The position numbers were made by a program, and so were the translations under genes. Shown here piece by piece: positions 32,941-42,218 of a stretch of 64,000 bases of DNA. Where the stretch lies: contig NZ_CP066308.1 of the NCBI RefSeq assembly GCF_016406105.1, forward strand, positions 1,771,501-1,835,500, in the 5' to 3' direction. Origin of the DNA: Brevibacillus composti. GTDB taxonomy: Bacteria > Bacillota > Bacilli > Brevibacillales > Brevibacillaceae. Positions within the stretch are counted from its first letter, which is position 1, and every line of letters begins with the position of its first letter. The notes below the pieces were generated by a model that was given only the letters and a program-made list of their open reading frames with translations, did no database searches and was not told where the DNA came from.

Positions 32941-34002
32941 ATGAAAAAGCAAAATCACGCCGCTCTCGTCGTCGCAGCTGTCCTCGCTGGCGCGCTTTTG
33001 GGAGGGTGTCAAGCAGGTGATATCGGTGCGTGGATCTCCGGCTCCGGCGGACAATCGCAGCCCAATGAACCGGCGCAGGGAGCGACACCGGCAGCACCCG
33101 GCTCAAACGGGCAATCCGAAACACCGCAGGCCCCGTCCATCGATTGGAGCGCGATCCCGGAATCGGTGGTCCTCGCCCCCGGCAGCGAACAAGCCCTGCC
33201 GCATGCTTACGGGATTACCTACACGACTTCTGCTCCAGATGTGGTCACCATCACTCCCGATGGCAAAATGACGGTCTCTGCGCAGGCCGCTACCGGCTCC
33301 AAGGCGGAGATAACCGTCGATTACCAAGGGCAGAGCAAGACGGCGCAGCTGACGGTAAAGAGTTCGCTCGAGGAGACGATTGCACTCGTTAACAATATCC
33401 CGACCGTCACCAATCCGGCCGATCTGGCCGTGGTCGTCAACAAGCAGCGCTCCTTGCCTGCAGATTACGTCCCTGCCGGTTTGGTCGAGCCGAATGTCCC
33501 CTTCCCCTTCGCTGGAAAGGCGGAAAAGAAACTGCTTCGCGAGCCTGCCGCCAGAGCGCTGGAATCGCTTTTTGCCGCCGCGCAGAAAGATGGTATTCAA
33601 TTATACGGAGTATCGGGCTATCGCTCCTACCGGACACAGAAGGCGCTGTTTGAAGGCTACGTCAAAACACAGGGAGCCGAGCACGCTTCCCGCTACAGTG
33701 CCAACCCGGGCAAAAGTGAGCATCAGACGGGTCTGGCCATGGATGTATCCGGCGCCGATTCCCGGACCCGATTGGAGGAGCCGTTCGCAGATACGCCGGA
33801 AGGCAAATGGCTGGCGGCCCACTGTGCGGAGCATGGCTTTATCATTCGCTACCCCAAGGGCAAGGAAGAGATCACCGGCTATGCCTACGAACCTTGGCAT
33901 CTCCGGTACGTCGGACAAAGCATGGCGAAGGAGATCATGGAAAAGGGAATTTCCCTGGAGGAGTATTTCCAGGATGCCGTCGCTGTCCAGAGCAAACCGT
34001 AA
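32941..34002 (+). CDS. VanY-type D-alanyl-D-alanine carboxypeptidase lipoprotein
   Basis: 353 residues. Lipobox LLGGC with C23, a linker, an Ig-like (Big) beta domain at about 75-140, then an M15B VanY peptidase with GYRSYRTQ, SEHQTGLAMDVSG (His and Asp zinc ligands), and EPWHLRYVG (third ligand His). Removes D-Ala from peptidoglycan stem peptides at the cell surface. GGAGG lies 10 bases before ATG 32941. Monocistronic. Confidence 0.9.
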   Translation: MKKQNHAALVVAAVLAGALLGGCQAGDIGAWISGSGGQSQPNEPAQGATPAAPGSNGQSETPQAPSIDWSAIPESVVLAPGSEQALPHAYGITYTTSAPDVVTITPDGKMTVSAQAATGSKAEITVDYQGQSKTAQLTVKSSLEETIALVNNIPTVTNPADLAVVVNKQRSLPADYVPAGLVEPNVPFPFAGKAEKKLLREPAARALESLFAAAQKDGIQLYGVSGYRSYRTQKALFEGYVKTQGAEHASRYSANPGKSEHQTGLAMDVSGADSRTRLEEPFADTPEGKWLAAHCAEHGFIIRYPKGKEEITGYAYEPWHLRYVGQSMAKEIMEKGISLEEYFQDAVAVQSKP

Positions 34003-34030
34003 AAATCAATCGCAACATAACGATTCGGAC

Positions 34031-34072
34031 AAAACATCCGTCGGAAGAGCATCGCTTCCGGCGGATGTTTTC
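34031..34072 (+). terminator. Terminator after the VanY-type gene
   Basis: AACATCCG-CGGAAG and CTTCCG-CGGATGTT pair, followed by TTTTC. Confidence 0.88.
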
Positions 34073-34082
34073 TCGCTCAGAA

Positions 34083-34113
34083 CAAAAAAGACGCGGGATC
34101 TCCCGCGTCTTGT
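34083..34113 (-). terminator. Terminator of the Gln-rich protein gene
   Basis: AAGACGCGGGA and TCCCGCGTCTT pair; on the minus strand a run of six T residues follows, ending the gene at 34141. Confidence 0.88.
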
Positions 34114-34140
34114 CGCTAAAACTAAGAATGGGAACCGAGC

Positions 34141-34473
34141 CTACTGGCGCGCTGTATATGCAGGCAGGGTAGACTGTGGAACGACGGGCTGCTGAAAGCC
34201 GGTCTGAAGCAGTTCGCGCTCCATGGCATCGCACATGGAGATGACCTGCTGCATTTGGCGAATCGAGGCATCATGCCCCTGAAGAGCCTGCTGGATCATT
34301 TGGACGGCCTGCTGTTCACGAGCCGCCAGCTGCTGCAGCGTAGCGGCGTTTTGCTGTTCTTGTTGAAGCATTTGGCGGTAAGCGCTGCTCGCTTGCGTGG
34401 TTTGCTGGATCAGCTGCTGAACGATCTGTCTGCACTGGGCAATTTCCTGTCTGGCGCTCTGCATATTAAGCAT
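34141..34473 (-). CDS. Gln-rich coiled-coil hypothetical protein
   Basis: 110 residues, more than a fifth Gln, predicted to be one long coiled coil to about 85, then a Pro-rich tail (PVVPQSTLPAYTARQ). Two Cys (CRQ, SMCDAME). No signal or membrane helix. GGAGG lies 8 bases before ATG. Not recognised; such Gln-rich helical proteins are often spore-coat or adaptor proteins in Bacillales, but this is a guess. It has its own terminator. Confidence 0.7.
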   Translation of the reverse strand: MLNMQSARQEIAQCRQIVQQLIQQTTQASSAYRQMLQQEQQNAATLQQLAAREQQAVQMIQQALQGHDASIRQMQQVISMCDAMERELLQTGFQQPVVPQSTLPAYTARQ

Positions 34474-34556
34474 CGTTTCATCCTCCTGGAAAATGGTAAT
34501 TGGCTTACAACCATAGGATGAGCGAAAGAAGAGGTTTCCATAACAGGAAGATTGTG

Positions 34557-35117
34557 TTATTTCGGCAAGCGGATGCTACCCAGCGGCCAATAGACCAGCT
34601 CGGCACGTCCGACGACATGGTCGAGACGGACAGGCCCGATCGCCCGGCTGTCCATGCTGTTGTTGCGATTGTCGCCCATGACGTAGATATGGCCCTCAGG
34701 CACCGTGACCGGCCCGAAGTCTTCCGTCAGGGTGACGCCCGACGCGGCGGCTTTCAGCTTGTTCGCCGTGAGATAAGGCTCGTCGACCGGCTTTCCGTTT
34801 ACGTACAGCTGATCGTCTTTTGCTTCGACGGTGTCGCCGGCTTTTGCGACCACGCGCTTGATCCAGTTTTCTCCCGTGGCATCGGGATGGATGATGACAA
34901 TATCGCCCACTTGAGGATCTTTGAGATAAAAAATCGCCTTATTGACAATGACACGCTCCCGGTCGTGCAGCGTCGTCTCCATCGAACGTCCTTGCACGAC
35001 GTAGGGGGCCATGACGAATACGTAGACAAAAGCAGTAAGACCGCCAATCAGAACAAATGATTTGATCCAGTCGAGCAATTCTGTCTTCCATTTGCTAGCG
35101 CGTTGAATTTGTTCCAT
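34557..35117 (-). CDS. lepB: Signal peptidase I
   Basis: Serine/lysine signal peptidase, 186 residues. One N-terminal helix (about 17-38) anchors it, and the catalytic pair is S45 (QGRSMETTL) and K87 (WIKRVVA), followed by GDNRNNSMDSR. It removes signal peptides outside the membrane. ATG 35117 with GGGAGA 6 bases upstream; the longer frame adds MH. Single-gene unit. Confidence 0.93.
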   Translation of the reverse strand: MEQIQRASKWKTELLDWIKSFVLIGGLTAFVYVFVMAPYVVQGRSMETTLHDRERVIVNKAIFYLKDPQVGDIVIIHPDATGENWIKRVVAKAGDTVEAKDDQLYVNGKPVDEPYLTANKLKAAASGVTLTEDFGPVTVPEGHIYVMGDNRNNSMDSRAIGPVRLDHVVGRAELVYWPLGSIRLPK

Positions 35118-35526
35118 ATGCAATCTCCCATGTTTGAGTTTCTCCGTCAGGCAAGCAGGCGGCTGTGCAGCCGGTCCGCTATCTCATGGCAAATAGACGG
35201 ATGCCTTTTATTATACATGCTTTCGGAGAGGAGAAGAAGGCAGAATCATGGAAAACTGTGGGAAACGGGACGCGCGGGCGTTCACATATTCGTCACGGAT
35301 AGGACTATTGCCATGTTTACCATGATGAGGTAAGATGACATTGCAAAATAGTTTTACAGTAAAAATATTAAATAATAAATGCATTGTCCGGATCCCATTT
35401 CCGTCCCCCTTCTCAGAAAAATGTCCTGTCAAAGATTGTAAATACGAGAAGGAACCTTGAATGGCGCCTTCATAACCGATATATTTTTCGTATAAAAGTA
35501 TTTACTTTCTGAAAAAGGGTGATGAT
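35118..35526. other. Divergent intergenic region between lepB and the MarR gene
   Basis: About 410 bp with no supported gene. It should hold the promoters of lepB and of the marR-repeat protein pair. A candidate -10 TATAAA lies near 35489, and the AT-rich stretch 35337-35385 is notable. No clear inverted operator was resolved. Confidence 0.4.
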
Positions 35527-35964
35527 GTGAGCGATATCTCTCGCGCAGTTCAGATCGAGGAATTGGATCAGGCTTTTGTCGACATGGCCCGCTATTTCAT
35601 TAGCCACTGGCTGCTGGAAGAAGACGAGATGATCAGTCCGAAACAGTTTATTCTGCTGCGTGTTCTCTACGACAAAGAGAAAAGCACTGTTTCCGATCTG
35701 GCCACGATGCTCAGACAATCAAACAGCGCGACGACGATCGCCCTGAACCGACTGGTGAAGGCCGGGTATGTCAATCGCGTCCGCGATGAGCAAGACCGCC
35801 GGGTGGTTTGGGTCACTGTATCAGACAAAGCCATTCCTTTGATCGAACGTCTGCTGTGCAAGCGAAGAGACCTGATGACGAGGCTGCTGAAGAGTTTAAC
35901 CGACGAGGAAGTCGTGCAATTCACGACGTACTTGCGAAAAATGAAGCAGGGCCTTCAGGAGTAG
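35527..35964 (+). CDS. MarR family transcriptional regulator
   Basis: 145 residues, winged helix-turn-helix of the MarR type: KQFILLRVLYDKEKSTVSDLATMLRQSNSATTIALNRLVKAGYVNRVRDEQDRRVVWVTVS. DNA recognition helix NSATTIALNRLV and the DEQDRR wing are typical. GTG 35527. Ninety-one bp upstream of a secreted repeat protein, whose expression it may control. Ligand unknown. Confidence 0.9.
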   Translation: MSDISRAVQIEELDQAFVDMARYFISHWLLEEDEMISPKQFILLRVLYDKEKSTVSDLATMLRQSNSATTIALNRLVKAGYVNRVRDEQDRRVVWVTVSDKAIPLIERLLCKRRDLMTRLLKSLTDEEVVQFTTYLRKMKQGLQE

Positions 35965-36055
35965 CCGGCTGCCCTCAAAATGGACAACGGCTGCAGATAC
36001 ATAGCGGCGAGAAGATAGATCCCGGACAGCGCAAACAGACGAGGAGTGTAGGAAG

Positions 36056-36577
36056 ATGAAAAAGATGACGACTCTGATGCTCGGAACCATGGTTTTGGGC
36101 GCGACGCTGTTTACCAACGCTGCTTTTGCCAATGAATCCGCACAACCAGCGCAGCACGGCTGGATCGCCATGCCGCAAGAAGAACAAAGCGTGATCATCA
36201 GCAATAAATCCAATGAGCCGGCAGCGCCCAGAGGTTGGGTGAATCCCGCTCTCGAAAGCCAAAGTATCGTCATCAGCGGAAAAAGCGCTGCGAACGCGAC
36301 GCCGAGCGGCTGGATTGCGATGCCGCTGGAAGAGCAAACGATCACGCTGACGCCCGCACAGCAAGCTGCTGCAGGGAGCGCAGGCTGGATTCAAATGCCA
36401 AAAGAAGAGGAGACCATCATTTTAAACTCCGCTTCTGCTGATCCTGCGATTGCCCACAAGGGGTGGATTGCCGCTCCGGCAGAGAAGCAGTCCATCGTGA
36501 TCACATCCAAAGGTACGGACATGGGAAAACAATCTGCCTGGGTATGGTCCGTACCATCCTCTGACAGTGACAAGTAA
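36056..36577 (+). CDS. Secreted protein with five to six GWIAMPxEEQSIIIS-like repeats
   Basis: 173 residues. Sec signal with likely cut after AFA (residue 25). The mature part has repeats spaced about 25-30 residues: HGWIAMPQEEQSVIISN, RGWVNPALESQSIVISG, SGWIAMPLEEQTITLTP, AGWIQMPKEEETIILNS, KGWIAAPAEKQSIVITS, with a final AWVWSVPSS. Each looks like a short Trp-Met-Pro turn plus a beta strand. No Cys. No family was recognised. It follows a marR gene, so it may be part of an envelope stress response. Confidence 0.75.
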   Translation: MKKMTTLMLGTMVLGATLFTNAAFANESAQPAQHGWIAMPQEEQSVIISNKSNEPAAPRGWVNPALESQSIVISGKSAANATPSGWIAMPLEEQTITLTPAQQAAAGSAGWIQMPKEEETIILNSASADPAIAHKGWIAAPAEKQSIVITSKGTDMGKQSAWVWSVPSSDSDK

Positions 36578-36589
36578 ATGAAAGCGAAA

Positions 36590-36630
36590 GAAGACAGCTG
36601 CCTCCACGCGGAAGCAGCTGTCTTTTGTTT
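36590..36630 (+). terminator. Terminator after the secreted repeat gene
   Basis: AAGACAGCTGC and GCAGCTGTCTT pair, followed by TTGTTT. Confidence 0.9.
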
Positions 36631-36739
36631 GGGATGGCGGTCTTACGCTTTCTAATAAAATTATTTTTATTGACTTAGTAAGATTGATCGGGAAAAATAG
36701 AATGTGGAGTCAGAAAATTAAAAAAGAGGTGGAAATCAT

Positions 36740-37855
36740 ATGAAAGATCCACGCTTAGAGGAACTGGCGCGCAATCTCGTTACCTACTCGGTCCGGGTGC
36801 AGCCTGGCGAGAATGTTCTTATTCATGCGATTGGCCATACGCCTGAACTGGTAGAGGCCCTTGTGCGGGAGATCTATCGAGCCAAGGGGAATCCCTTTGT
36901 CCAACTGATCGATCCCCGCATCAAAAGAGAGCTGGCCATGCAGTGCACAGAGGAGCAGCTCATGCTGATGGCCGAGAGTGAGACCGCTCTGATGCGAAAG
37001 ATGGATGCCTATATCGGCATTCGCGCAGCCGACAACATCAATGAGCTGGCAGATGTGCCCGCGGACCGCATGAGCATGTTTTCCCGCTTGTACGAAAGGC
37101 CGGTCCTCAATGTGCGGGTCCCGGAAACGAAGTGGGTCGTGCTCCGCTATCCGAATCCGTCGATGGCCCAGTTGGCCAATATGAGCACAGACGCGTTTGA
37201 GCAGTTCTATTTCCGGGTGTGCAATCTCGATTACAGCAAAATGAACGAGGCCATGGACAGTCTGGTCGAGCTGATGAATCGAACCGACCGCGTGCGGATC
37301 GTCGGACCTGGCACAGACCTCAGCTTCTCCATCAAGGATATCCCGGCAGTCAAATGCGCCGGCCTGCGCAACATCCCCGATGGGGAGGTGTACACCGCAC
37401 CGGTCAGAGATTCGGTTCAAGGGGTTATCACCCACAACGCTCCCACTCCGTACAACGGCTTTACATTCGAACAGGTATGCCTGCATTTCGAGCAGGGACG
37501 CATCGTCAAAGCGACAGCCAACGATACGGAACGGCTGAACGCGATCTTGGACACCGACGAAGGCGCACGGTACATCGGCGAATTCGCGATCGGGGTCAAC
37601 CCATACATCCAGAATCCGATGAAGGATATCCTGTTTGACGAAAAAATTGACGGCAGCTTTCACTTCACTCCGGGCCAGTGTTACAAGGAAGCCTACAACG
37701 GAAACCAATCGTCCGTACACTGGGACATGGTCTCCATCCAGCGCCCTGAATGGGGCGGAGGGGAAATCTGGTTTGACGATGTGCTGATCCGCAAAGACGG
37801 CCGTTTTGTCCTGCCGGAGCTTACGTGCCTCAATCCAGAAAACCTCGGCTCCTGA
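36740..37855 (+). CDS. M29 family aminopeptidase
   Basis: 371 residues; thermophilic-type metallo-aminopeptidase (AmpS/AmpT family). N-terminal domain (VQPGENVLIHAIGHTPELVEAL) and C-terminal metal site: Glu in FTFEQVCLHFEQG, Glu in GARYIGEFAIGVN, His in NGNQSSVHWDM and Asp in GEIWFDDVLI. Removes N-terminal residues of peptides in the cytoplasm. GAGGTGG lies upstream of ATG 36740. No signal peptide. Confidence 0.92.
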   Translation: MKDPRLEELARNLVTYSVRVQPGENVLIHAIGHTPELVEALVREIYRAKGNPFVQLIDPRIKRELAMQCTEEQLMLMAESETALMRKMDAYIGIRAADNINELADVPADRMSMFSRLYERPVLNVRVPETKWVVLRYPNPSMAQLANMSTDAFEQFYFRVCNLDYSKMNEAMDSLVELMNRTDRVRIVGPGTDLSFSIKDIPAVKCAGLRNIPDGEVYTAPVRDSVQGVITHNAPTPYNGFTFEQVCLHFEQGRIVKATANDTERLNAILDTDEGARYIGEFAIGVNPYIQNPMKDILFDEKIDGSFHFTPGQCYKEAYNGNQSSVHWDMVSIQRPEWGGGEIWFDDVLIRKDGRFVLPELTCLNPENLGS

Positions 37856-37871
37856 ACCCGATCGATCTCTT

Positions 37872-38192
37872 TCACTTTAGGAATTCATTCATCCGCTCTT
37901 GCGCCAGGACGGGGTCCATATCGATTTGAAAGATGAGATGAAGATTGCTGGTCGTGGTGACGCTTTGGCGAGCAGCGTGGTACAGGGTGGGCTTGGCCTG
38001 TTTGATCAAGGTGACGATCTCGACGACAGGAGGCACGACCTGTTTGATCCGAAGCAGTCCCTGCAGAAAACGAACCAGCTTCTGAATCGTCGCCGGCTGA
38101 TCATTGTCGGGCAATTGTTCGATCATGTCGTGAAAATCTCGGATAATCAGCTGTTTGACTTGAAGAGGTCCATCTGTGTTTGCGGATTTCAA
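37872..38192 (-). CDS. Hypothetical 106-residue protein
   Basis: Helical soluble protein (QVKQLIIRDFHDMIEQLPDND, LVRFLQGLLRIKQVV). TTG start is chosen because GAGGTGA lies 7 bases upstream. Not recognised. Convergent with the aminopeptidase, with little space between the two ends. Confidence 0.65.
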   Translation of the reverse strand: MKSANTDGPLQVKQLIIRDFHDMIEQLPDNDQPATIQKLVRFLQGLLRIKQVVPPVVEIVTLIKQAKPTLYHAARQSVTTTSNLHLIFQIDMDPVLAQERMNEFLK

Positions 38193-38270
38193 AAGTCATT
38201 CACCTCGATAGTAAGAGAAGTGGTTATGAATAGGTACTATATACCCCCTCTAGGCACCCCGTTAAACCTA

Positions 38271-38328
38271 AAAAAAGAACCTGCCCGCAAAATCTGGCTC
38301 CCTCCAGATCGCGCGGCAGGTTCTTTTG
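38271..38328 (-). terminator. Terminator of the bpsA-bpsB unit
   Basis: AAGAACCTGCC and GGCAGGTTCTT pair around an inner TCTGG/CCAGA stem; on the minus strand seven T residues follow. Confidence 0.9.
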
Positions 38329-38330
38329 CG

Positions 38331-38840
38331 TTATGGCTGATCGCGCAAGGCCCGTTCTTCGGCGGGAATACGCACCCGAAGCAGCAGCCACAAATTGCAC
38401 AGGGTAAAAAACGCGGCGGTGAAATAGGCAGAAAAGGTGAGCGGCAAAACGAGCAGCTCCGTGGTCACAATCCAGTAGTTAGGGTGGCGGACGAAGCGGT
38501 AGGGCCCTCGTCTCACCAAAGGGGCGTCAGGCAATACATAGATGCGCGTATTCCAGCGCCTGCCGAGCGAGAGGATGCACCAATAGCGAAACAGCTGAGC
38601 CAGCAGAAAAAGCGAGAAGGTCGCCATCCACCAGGGGGCGGGTTCACCGCCTGTCCGCATCCCCTCGAGAAGCAGAGAGAGAAAAAAGCAGACGTGGAGC
38701 AGCACGATGTATTTGTAATGACCGGCTCCGACCTCATAGCCCCCCCGGGAGCGTATATAGCGGCCATTCCGGTTCGCCAGCCACAGCTCCGAGACGCGCT
38801 GGGTGGCGACAGCCGCGCAGACAGTGAAAAAGAAGGACAT
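38331..38840 (-). CDS. bpsB: Isoprenylcysteine carboxyl methyltransferase family protein, alkylpyrone methyltransferase-like
   Basis: 169 residues with about four membrane helices and the ICMT-family methyl-donor region (GPYRFVRHPNYWIVTTELLVLPL). In B. subtilis the equivalent (YpbQ/BpsB) methylates alkylpyrones made by the neighbouring type III polyketide synthase. ATG 38840 with GAGGTGA 7 bases upstream; a longer frame overlaps bpsA. It ends seven bases inside the gap to bpsA, so the two are one operon. Confidence 0.86.
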   Translation of the reverse strand: MSFFFTVCAAVATQRVSELWLANRNGRYIRSRGGYEVGAGHYKYIVLLHVCFFLSLLLEGMRTGGEPAPWWMATFSLFLLAQLFRYWCILSLGRRWNTRIYVLPDAPLVRRGPYRFVRHPNYWIVTTELLVLPLTFSAYFTAAFFTLCNLWLLLRVRIPAEERALRDQP

Positions 38841-38847
38841 GGGCAGC

Positions 38848-39915
38848 TCACCTCGCTTCCAGCAAGAGCAATTCGGAGCTGAAACCGGGGCCGAGCGCAG
38901 CCAGCAGCCCCTTTTCCCCGGCCCTCCAGGGATGCTCCAGACTTTTTTCCAAGACGAACAAGACGGTGGGAGAAGACATGTTGCCGTATTCACGGAGGAT
39001 ATCCGCAGAGAAGCGGGTCGCTCCTTCGGACAGCTCCAGCGCCTTTTGATAGGCGGCGAGCACCTTGGCCCCGCCGGGATGGAAGAGAAACCGGCTCACC
39101 TCCGACAGGGGAGCATCGGCCTTGGCGAGAAAGCGGTCGATGTTTTCGCGCAGGGAAGCGCTGATGAGCTGGGGGATGTCCCGGGAAAAGATGACCTTCA
39201 GACCGTCATCTGTCAATTCCCAGCCCATCACATCCAGCGTGTCCGGCCAGGTTCTCGATTCCGATCGCGCAATCGACAGGTGTGTCTGAGCGCGATGCCC
39301 CCGGGGGACGGCATCGCCTTCGATGAGCGCGGCGGCAGCTCCGTCACCGAATAGACAGGTGGCGATCAGATTGCTTTTGGATCGGTCATTGCGGATGAAG
39401 GTCAAGCCGCATAATTCCACGCAGACCAGCAGGGCCCGCTTCTCGGGATAGGCCCGGACGTACTCGCTCGCCCGGGCCAGCCCCATCGCGCCGCCCGCGC
39501 AGCCGAGTCCCCACAGCGGGATGCGGGCGATATCCGGACGCATCCCGAGACGGTTGAGGAGGCGGGCATCGATGCTGGGGGTGGAGAGTCCGGTACTGGA
39601 GACAAACAGCAGACAATCGATATCGGAGGGGGAGGATCCGCCGCGTTCGAGACAGCGAACAGCCGCCTCCGCCCCCAAGGCTTCAGCATGCTCGACATAC
39701 AGGCGGTTTTTCTCGGCAAACCCATGTTCCTCGAAAAACCAGTCCGCGGGCATGCAAAAATGACGCTTGCGGATCTGGCTGTGAGAAAAAACGGTCAACA
39801 GACGGTTGATGTCAGGAAAGGCATCCTGAAAAAAATGGCGGGCCATCGCCATGGAGGCTTCTTGCGCCAGTTCATGAGCGGGTACGGCTGTCGCTACGGA
39901 TACAATGCGCGGCAT
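38848..39915 (-). CDS. bpsA: Type III polyketide synthase (chalcone/stilbene synthase family)
   Basis: 355 residues with the Cys-His-Asn triad: C139 (GLGCAGGAMGLA), His in FLFHPGGAKVL and Asn in EYGNMSSPT. It condenses fatty acyl-CoA with malonyl units to give alkylpyrones or alkylresorcinols. ATG 39915 is 8 bases after AGGAGGTGA; the longer frame from GTG 39924 overlaps this site. With bpsB it should yield methylated alkylpyrones, lipids of membrane or spore interest. An MFS gene lies upstream on the same strand. Confidence 0.93.
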   Translation of the reverse strand: MPRIVSVATAVPAHELAQEASMAMARHFFQDAFPDINRLLTVFSHSQIRKRHFCMPADWFFEEHGFAEKNRLYVEHAEALGAEAAVRCLERGGSSPSDIDCLLFVSSTGLSTPSIDARLLNRLGMRPDIARIPLWGLGCAGGAMGLARASEYVRAYPEKRALLVCVELCGLTFIRNDRSKSNLIATCLFGDGAAAALIEGDAVPRGHRAQTHLSIARSESRTWPDTLDVMGWELTDDGLKVIFSRDIPQLISASLRENIDRFLAKADAPLSEVSRFLFHPGGAKVLAAYQKALELSEGATRFSADILREYGNMSSPTVLFVLEKSLEHPWRAGEKGLLAALGPGFSSELLLLEAR

Positions 39916-40004
39916 CACGCTCACCTCCTGCTCTTGGGAATCAGTTCCATTTTTCCCGAAGAAGCGAGCGGTGATTCATGCCGTGCCGCGATCGATGCTG
40001 TAAC

Positions 40005-41264
40005 TCAGGAGACAGCAGGCGAAATAGGTTCCGGCTCGGCAGAAGCGGCTTGCGCCTGCCTGGTAGCCTTGTTTACCAGGCGGTACTGGAAGAGGCCGGC
40101 GATGATCAGCAGGACGCCGATGATGGAAAACCAGTAGGCACCGCCAATGTTGCGAAAGGCGACCGCACCCGTAGAGGGGCCAAGCGTTCCGGTGACTCCC
40201 CAGTTGGCGCCAAAAACGGAGAAGTAGCGACCGCGAAACTCTTCTGGAGCCATTACCGAGATCGCTTTTTGAATTTGGGGGCCGTACAGCATTTCGCCAA
40301 TGGTGAAGATGGCTTCCGATACCACCAGGAGCCAGAATGCCGGCGCCCAGCCGTAGCCAAAACCGACACAGCCGAGAAGCAGGTAGGCCAGCAGTATGAC
40401 GCGGCCGGGAGAAAAGCGCTCCGCGAATTTGGCGATGGCGATCTGACAGCAGACGACCAGAATCCCGTTGATCGTCAGCAGCGTGGCAAAGACGGTTAAA
40501 AAGTCGTCAAATCGGGTGCGCAAATGCTGCGGCAAAATGATTTCCACCTGCGAGTACAAAAGCGACACCGGGATAGCCGCCAGCGTCATCCACAGAAGCG
40601 TCTGATGCTCGCGTATGCGCAGCTTCGGCTCGGCCGTCCTTGTTTTGCCGTCCTCGGTCGGTCTCCCATTTTGCCGCTTTTCTATGGGAAGCGTCTCGGG
40701 TACCTTCCACAAGATCAGCAGGCAGTAGATAAAGAGAGCGGCGGAGCAGATCCCGAACGCGATCGCCGGATTAATCTTATACAGGGTAACGCCGATGAGC
40801 GGACCTGCAGCCGCCCCCAGATTTAAAGCGGTATGCAGCAGGGCGAAGACCTCGCTTCGCTTTTCTTCCGGCACGACGTCCGTCACTTGCGCGCTGGCTG
40901 CGGGCCAGAACAGCGAGGCGCCAATTCCGTTCAGAATCGTCAGAGAGGCAAAGGCCAGCAGGGATTCCGCCCAGATGTATCCGGCCATGGAGATGGATTC
41001 GATGAGGAGAGCGGCTACCATCAGGGGCTTCCGACCGTAACGGTCGGCAAGTCCTCCGGCGTAGAGGCTGGAGATGATGCTGGTGAGAGGCTGAAGACTG
41101 GTAATCATGGCTGCAATCAACAGGTTGCCATCCATGCGGTCATACAGGTAAAACGCGAGAAACGGGCGCAGCATAAAGCCGGCAAAAGTCGTCAGGATGG
41201 TACCGATGACACGGATCCAGATCGTCGTGTCGTAGCGAGAGATGATCGTGTGCAGCCAAAGCAT
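40005..41264 (-). CDS. MFS transporter
   Basis: 419 residues, 12 helices; drug:proton antiporter-like motif A in GGLADRYGRKPLMV, with NGIGASLFWPAASAQVTDVVPEEKRSEVFAL. Probably exports a drug-like compound or lipid. GAGGAA ribosome site before ATG 41264. It may be co-transcribed with bpsA, 89 bp away on the same strand, in which case it could export the alkylpyrone products. Confidence 0.9.
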   Translation of the reverse strand: MLWLHTIISRYDTTIWIRVIGTILTTFAGFMLRPFLAFYLYDRMDGNLLIAAMITSLQPLTSIISSLYAGGLADRYGRKPLMVAALLIESISMAGYIWAESLLAFASLTILNGIGASLFWPAASAQVTDVVPEEKRSEVFALLHTALNLGAAAGPLIGVTLYKINPAIAFGICSAALFIYCLLILWKVPETLPIEKRQNGRPTEDGKTRTAEPKLRIREHQTLLWMTLAAIPVSLLYSQVEIILPQHLRTRFDDFLTVFATLLTINGILVVCCQIAIAKFAERFSPGRVILLAYLLLGCVGFGYGWAPAFWLLVVSEAIFTIGEMLYGPQIQKAISVMAPEEFRGRYFSVFGANWGVTGTLGPSTGAVAFRNIGGAYWFSIIGVLLIIAGLFQYRLVNKATRQAQAASAEPEPISPAVS

Positions 41265-41548
41265 TTGATAAATTCCTCTCTTCTGATCAAAATGTTTTTT
41301 TAGTAAAGATTAGTATACGGGAGCAGGAAAGGAAAAGAAAGAGGATTGTTTCGCTTTGGAATCTTCCGAATCTTTTAAGGGAAAGGATGTCCAGCGAAAT
41401 TAATTTTCACGAATATTTCCGCTTGAAGTTCCACTCGCGGACAGGTAAAATATTCCTACACATATGCACATAGACCTATATATTTTTTATATTTATGAGT
41501 CTTTGGACCGAAAATGGAAGCAGTTGCAGTAATACCGGAGGGGATGTT

Positions 41549-42193
41549 GTGATTTCACGCTGGATCGGTTTGGCGGCGTCCTGTCTGATTTGTGTGGTAT
41601 GGATGTCAGCGTATGGATTGCCGGAAAGTGAAGGAACGGCTGCTTTCATTATAACTGTCGCCGTGCTTCAGGCAGTGGCAGGCTATCAGATCGGAAAATA
41701 CGTGGACAACCTGCAAAGATTGGCCTATTTGGACTCACTCACAGGAGTCCTGGTCAATCGCCGCTTTTTTCAGCGTTTGGAGGAAGAGGTCGAACGGGGG
41801 CGCCGTCATCAGTATCCTGTCACGTTGCTGTTTATTGATCTGGACAACTTTAAGTTGTTTAACGACACATACGGTCATCTGGAAGGGGACAGGCTGCTCA
41901 GCAACTTTGCCAGAATGCTGCAGCAAAATGTCCGCATCCAGGACCAGGTGGGCCGATGGGGCGGCGAGGAATTCGTCGTCTTGCTGCCGCATACCGAGAC
42001 CGAGCAGGGGGCGCAGGTGGGCGAGCGCATCCAGGCCAGCGTGAGGAAGCAGTTTAACGGCATTACGGTAAGCATGGGCGTAGCGTCTTTTCCCCTGCAC
42101 GCCGAAACAGCGACCCAACTGGCACGAAAAGCCGATACGTTGATGTATGAAGCAAAAAAACAGAAGGACTGCATGCTGGTGGCCACCAAATAA
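41549..42193 (+). CDS. Membrane GGDEF protein (diguanylate cyclase)
   Basis: 214 residues with two N-terminal helices and a GGDEF domain (AYLDSLTGVLVNRRFF, LFIDLDNFKLFNDTYGHLEGD, GRWGGEEFVVLL). The canonical GGEEF loop and metal Asp predict an active c-di-GMP synthase. GTG 41549 follows GGAGGGG by 6 bases; a longer frame from 41495 is less likely. No sensor domain apart from the helices. Confidence 0.88.
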   Translation: MISRWIGLAASCLICVVWMSAYGLPESEGTAAFIITVAVLQAVAGYQIGKYVDNLQRLAYLDSLTGVLVNRRFFQRLEEEVERGRRHQYPVTLLFIDLDNFKLFNDTYGHLEGDRLLSNFARMLQQNVRIQDQVGRWGGEEFVVLLPHTETEQGAQVGERIQASVRKQFNGITVSMGVASFPLHAETATQLARKADTLMYEAKKQKDCMLVATK

Positions 42194-42218
42194 AGTGGCG
42201 CCATCTTGGCAACACTAT

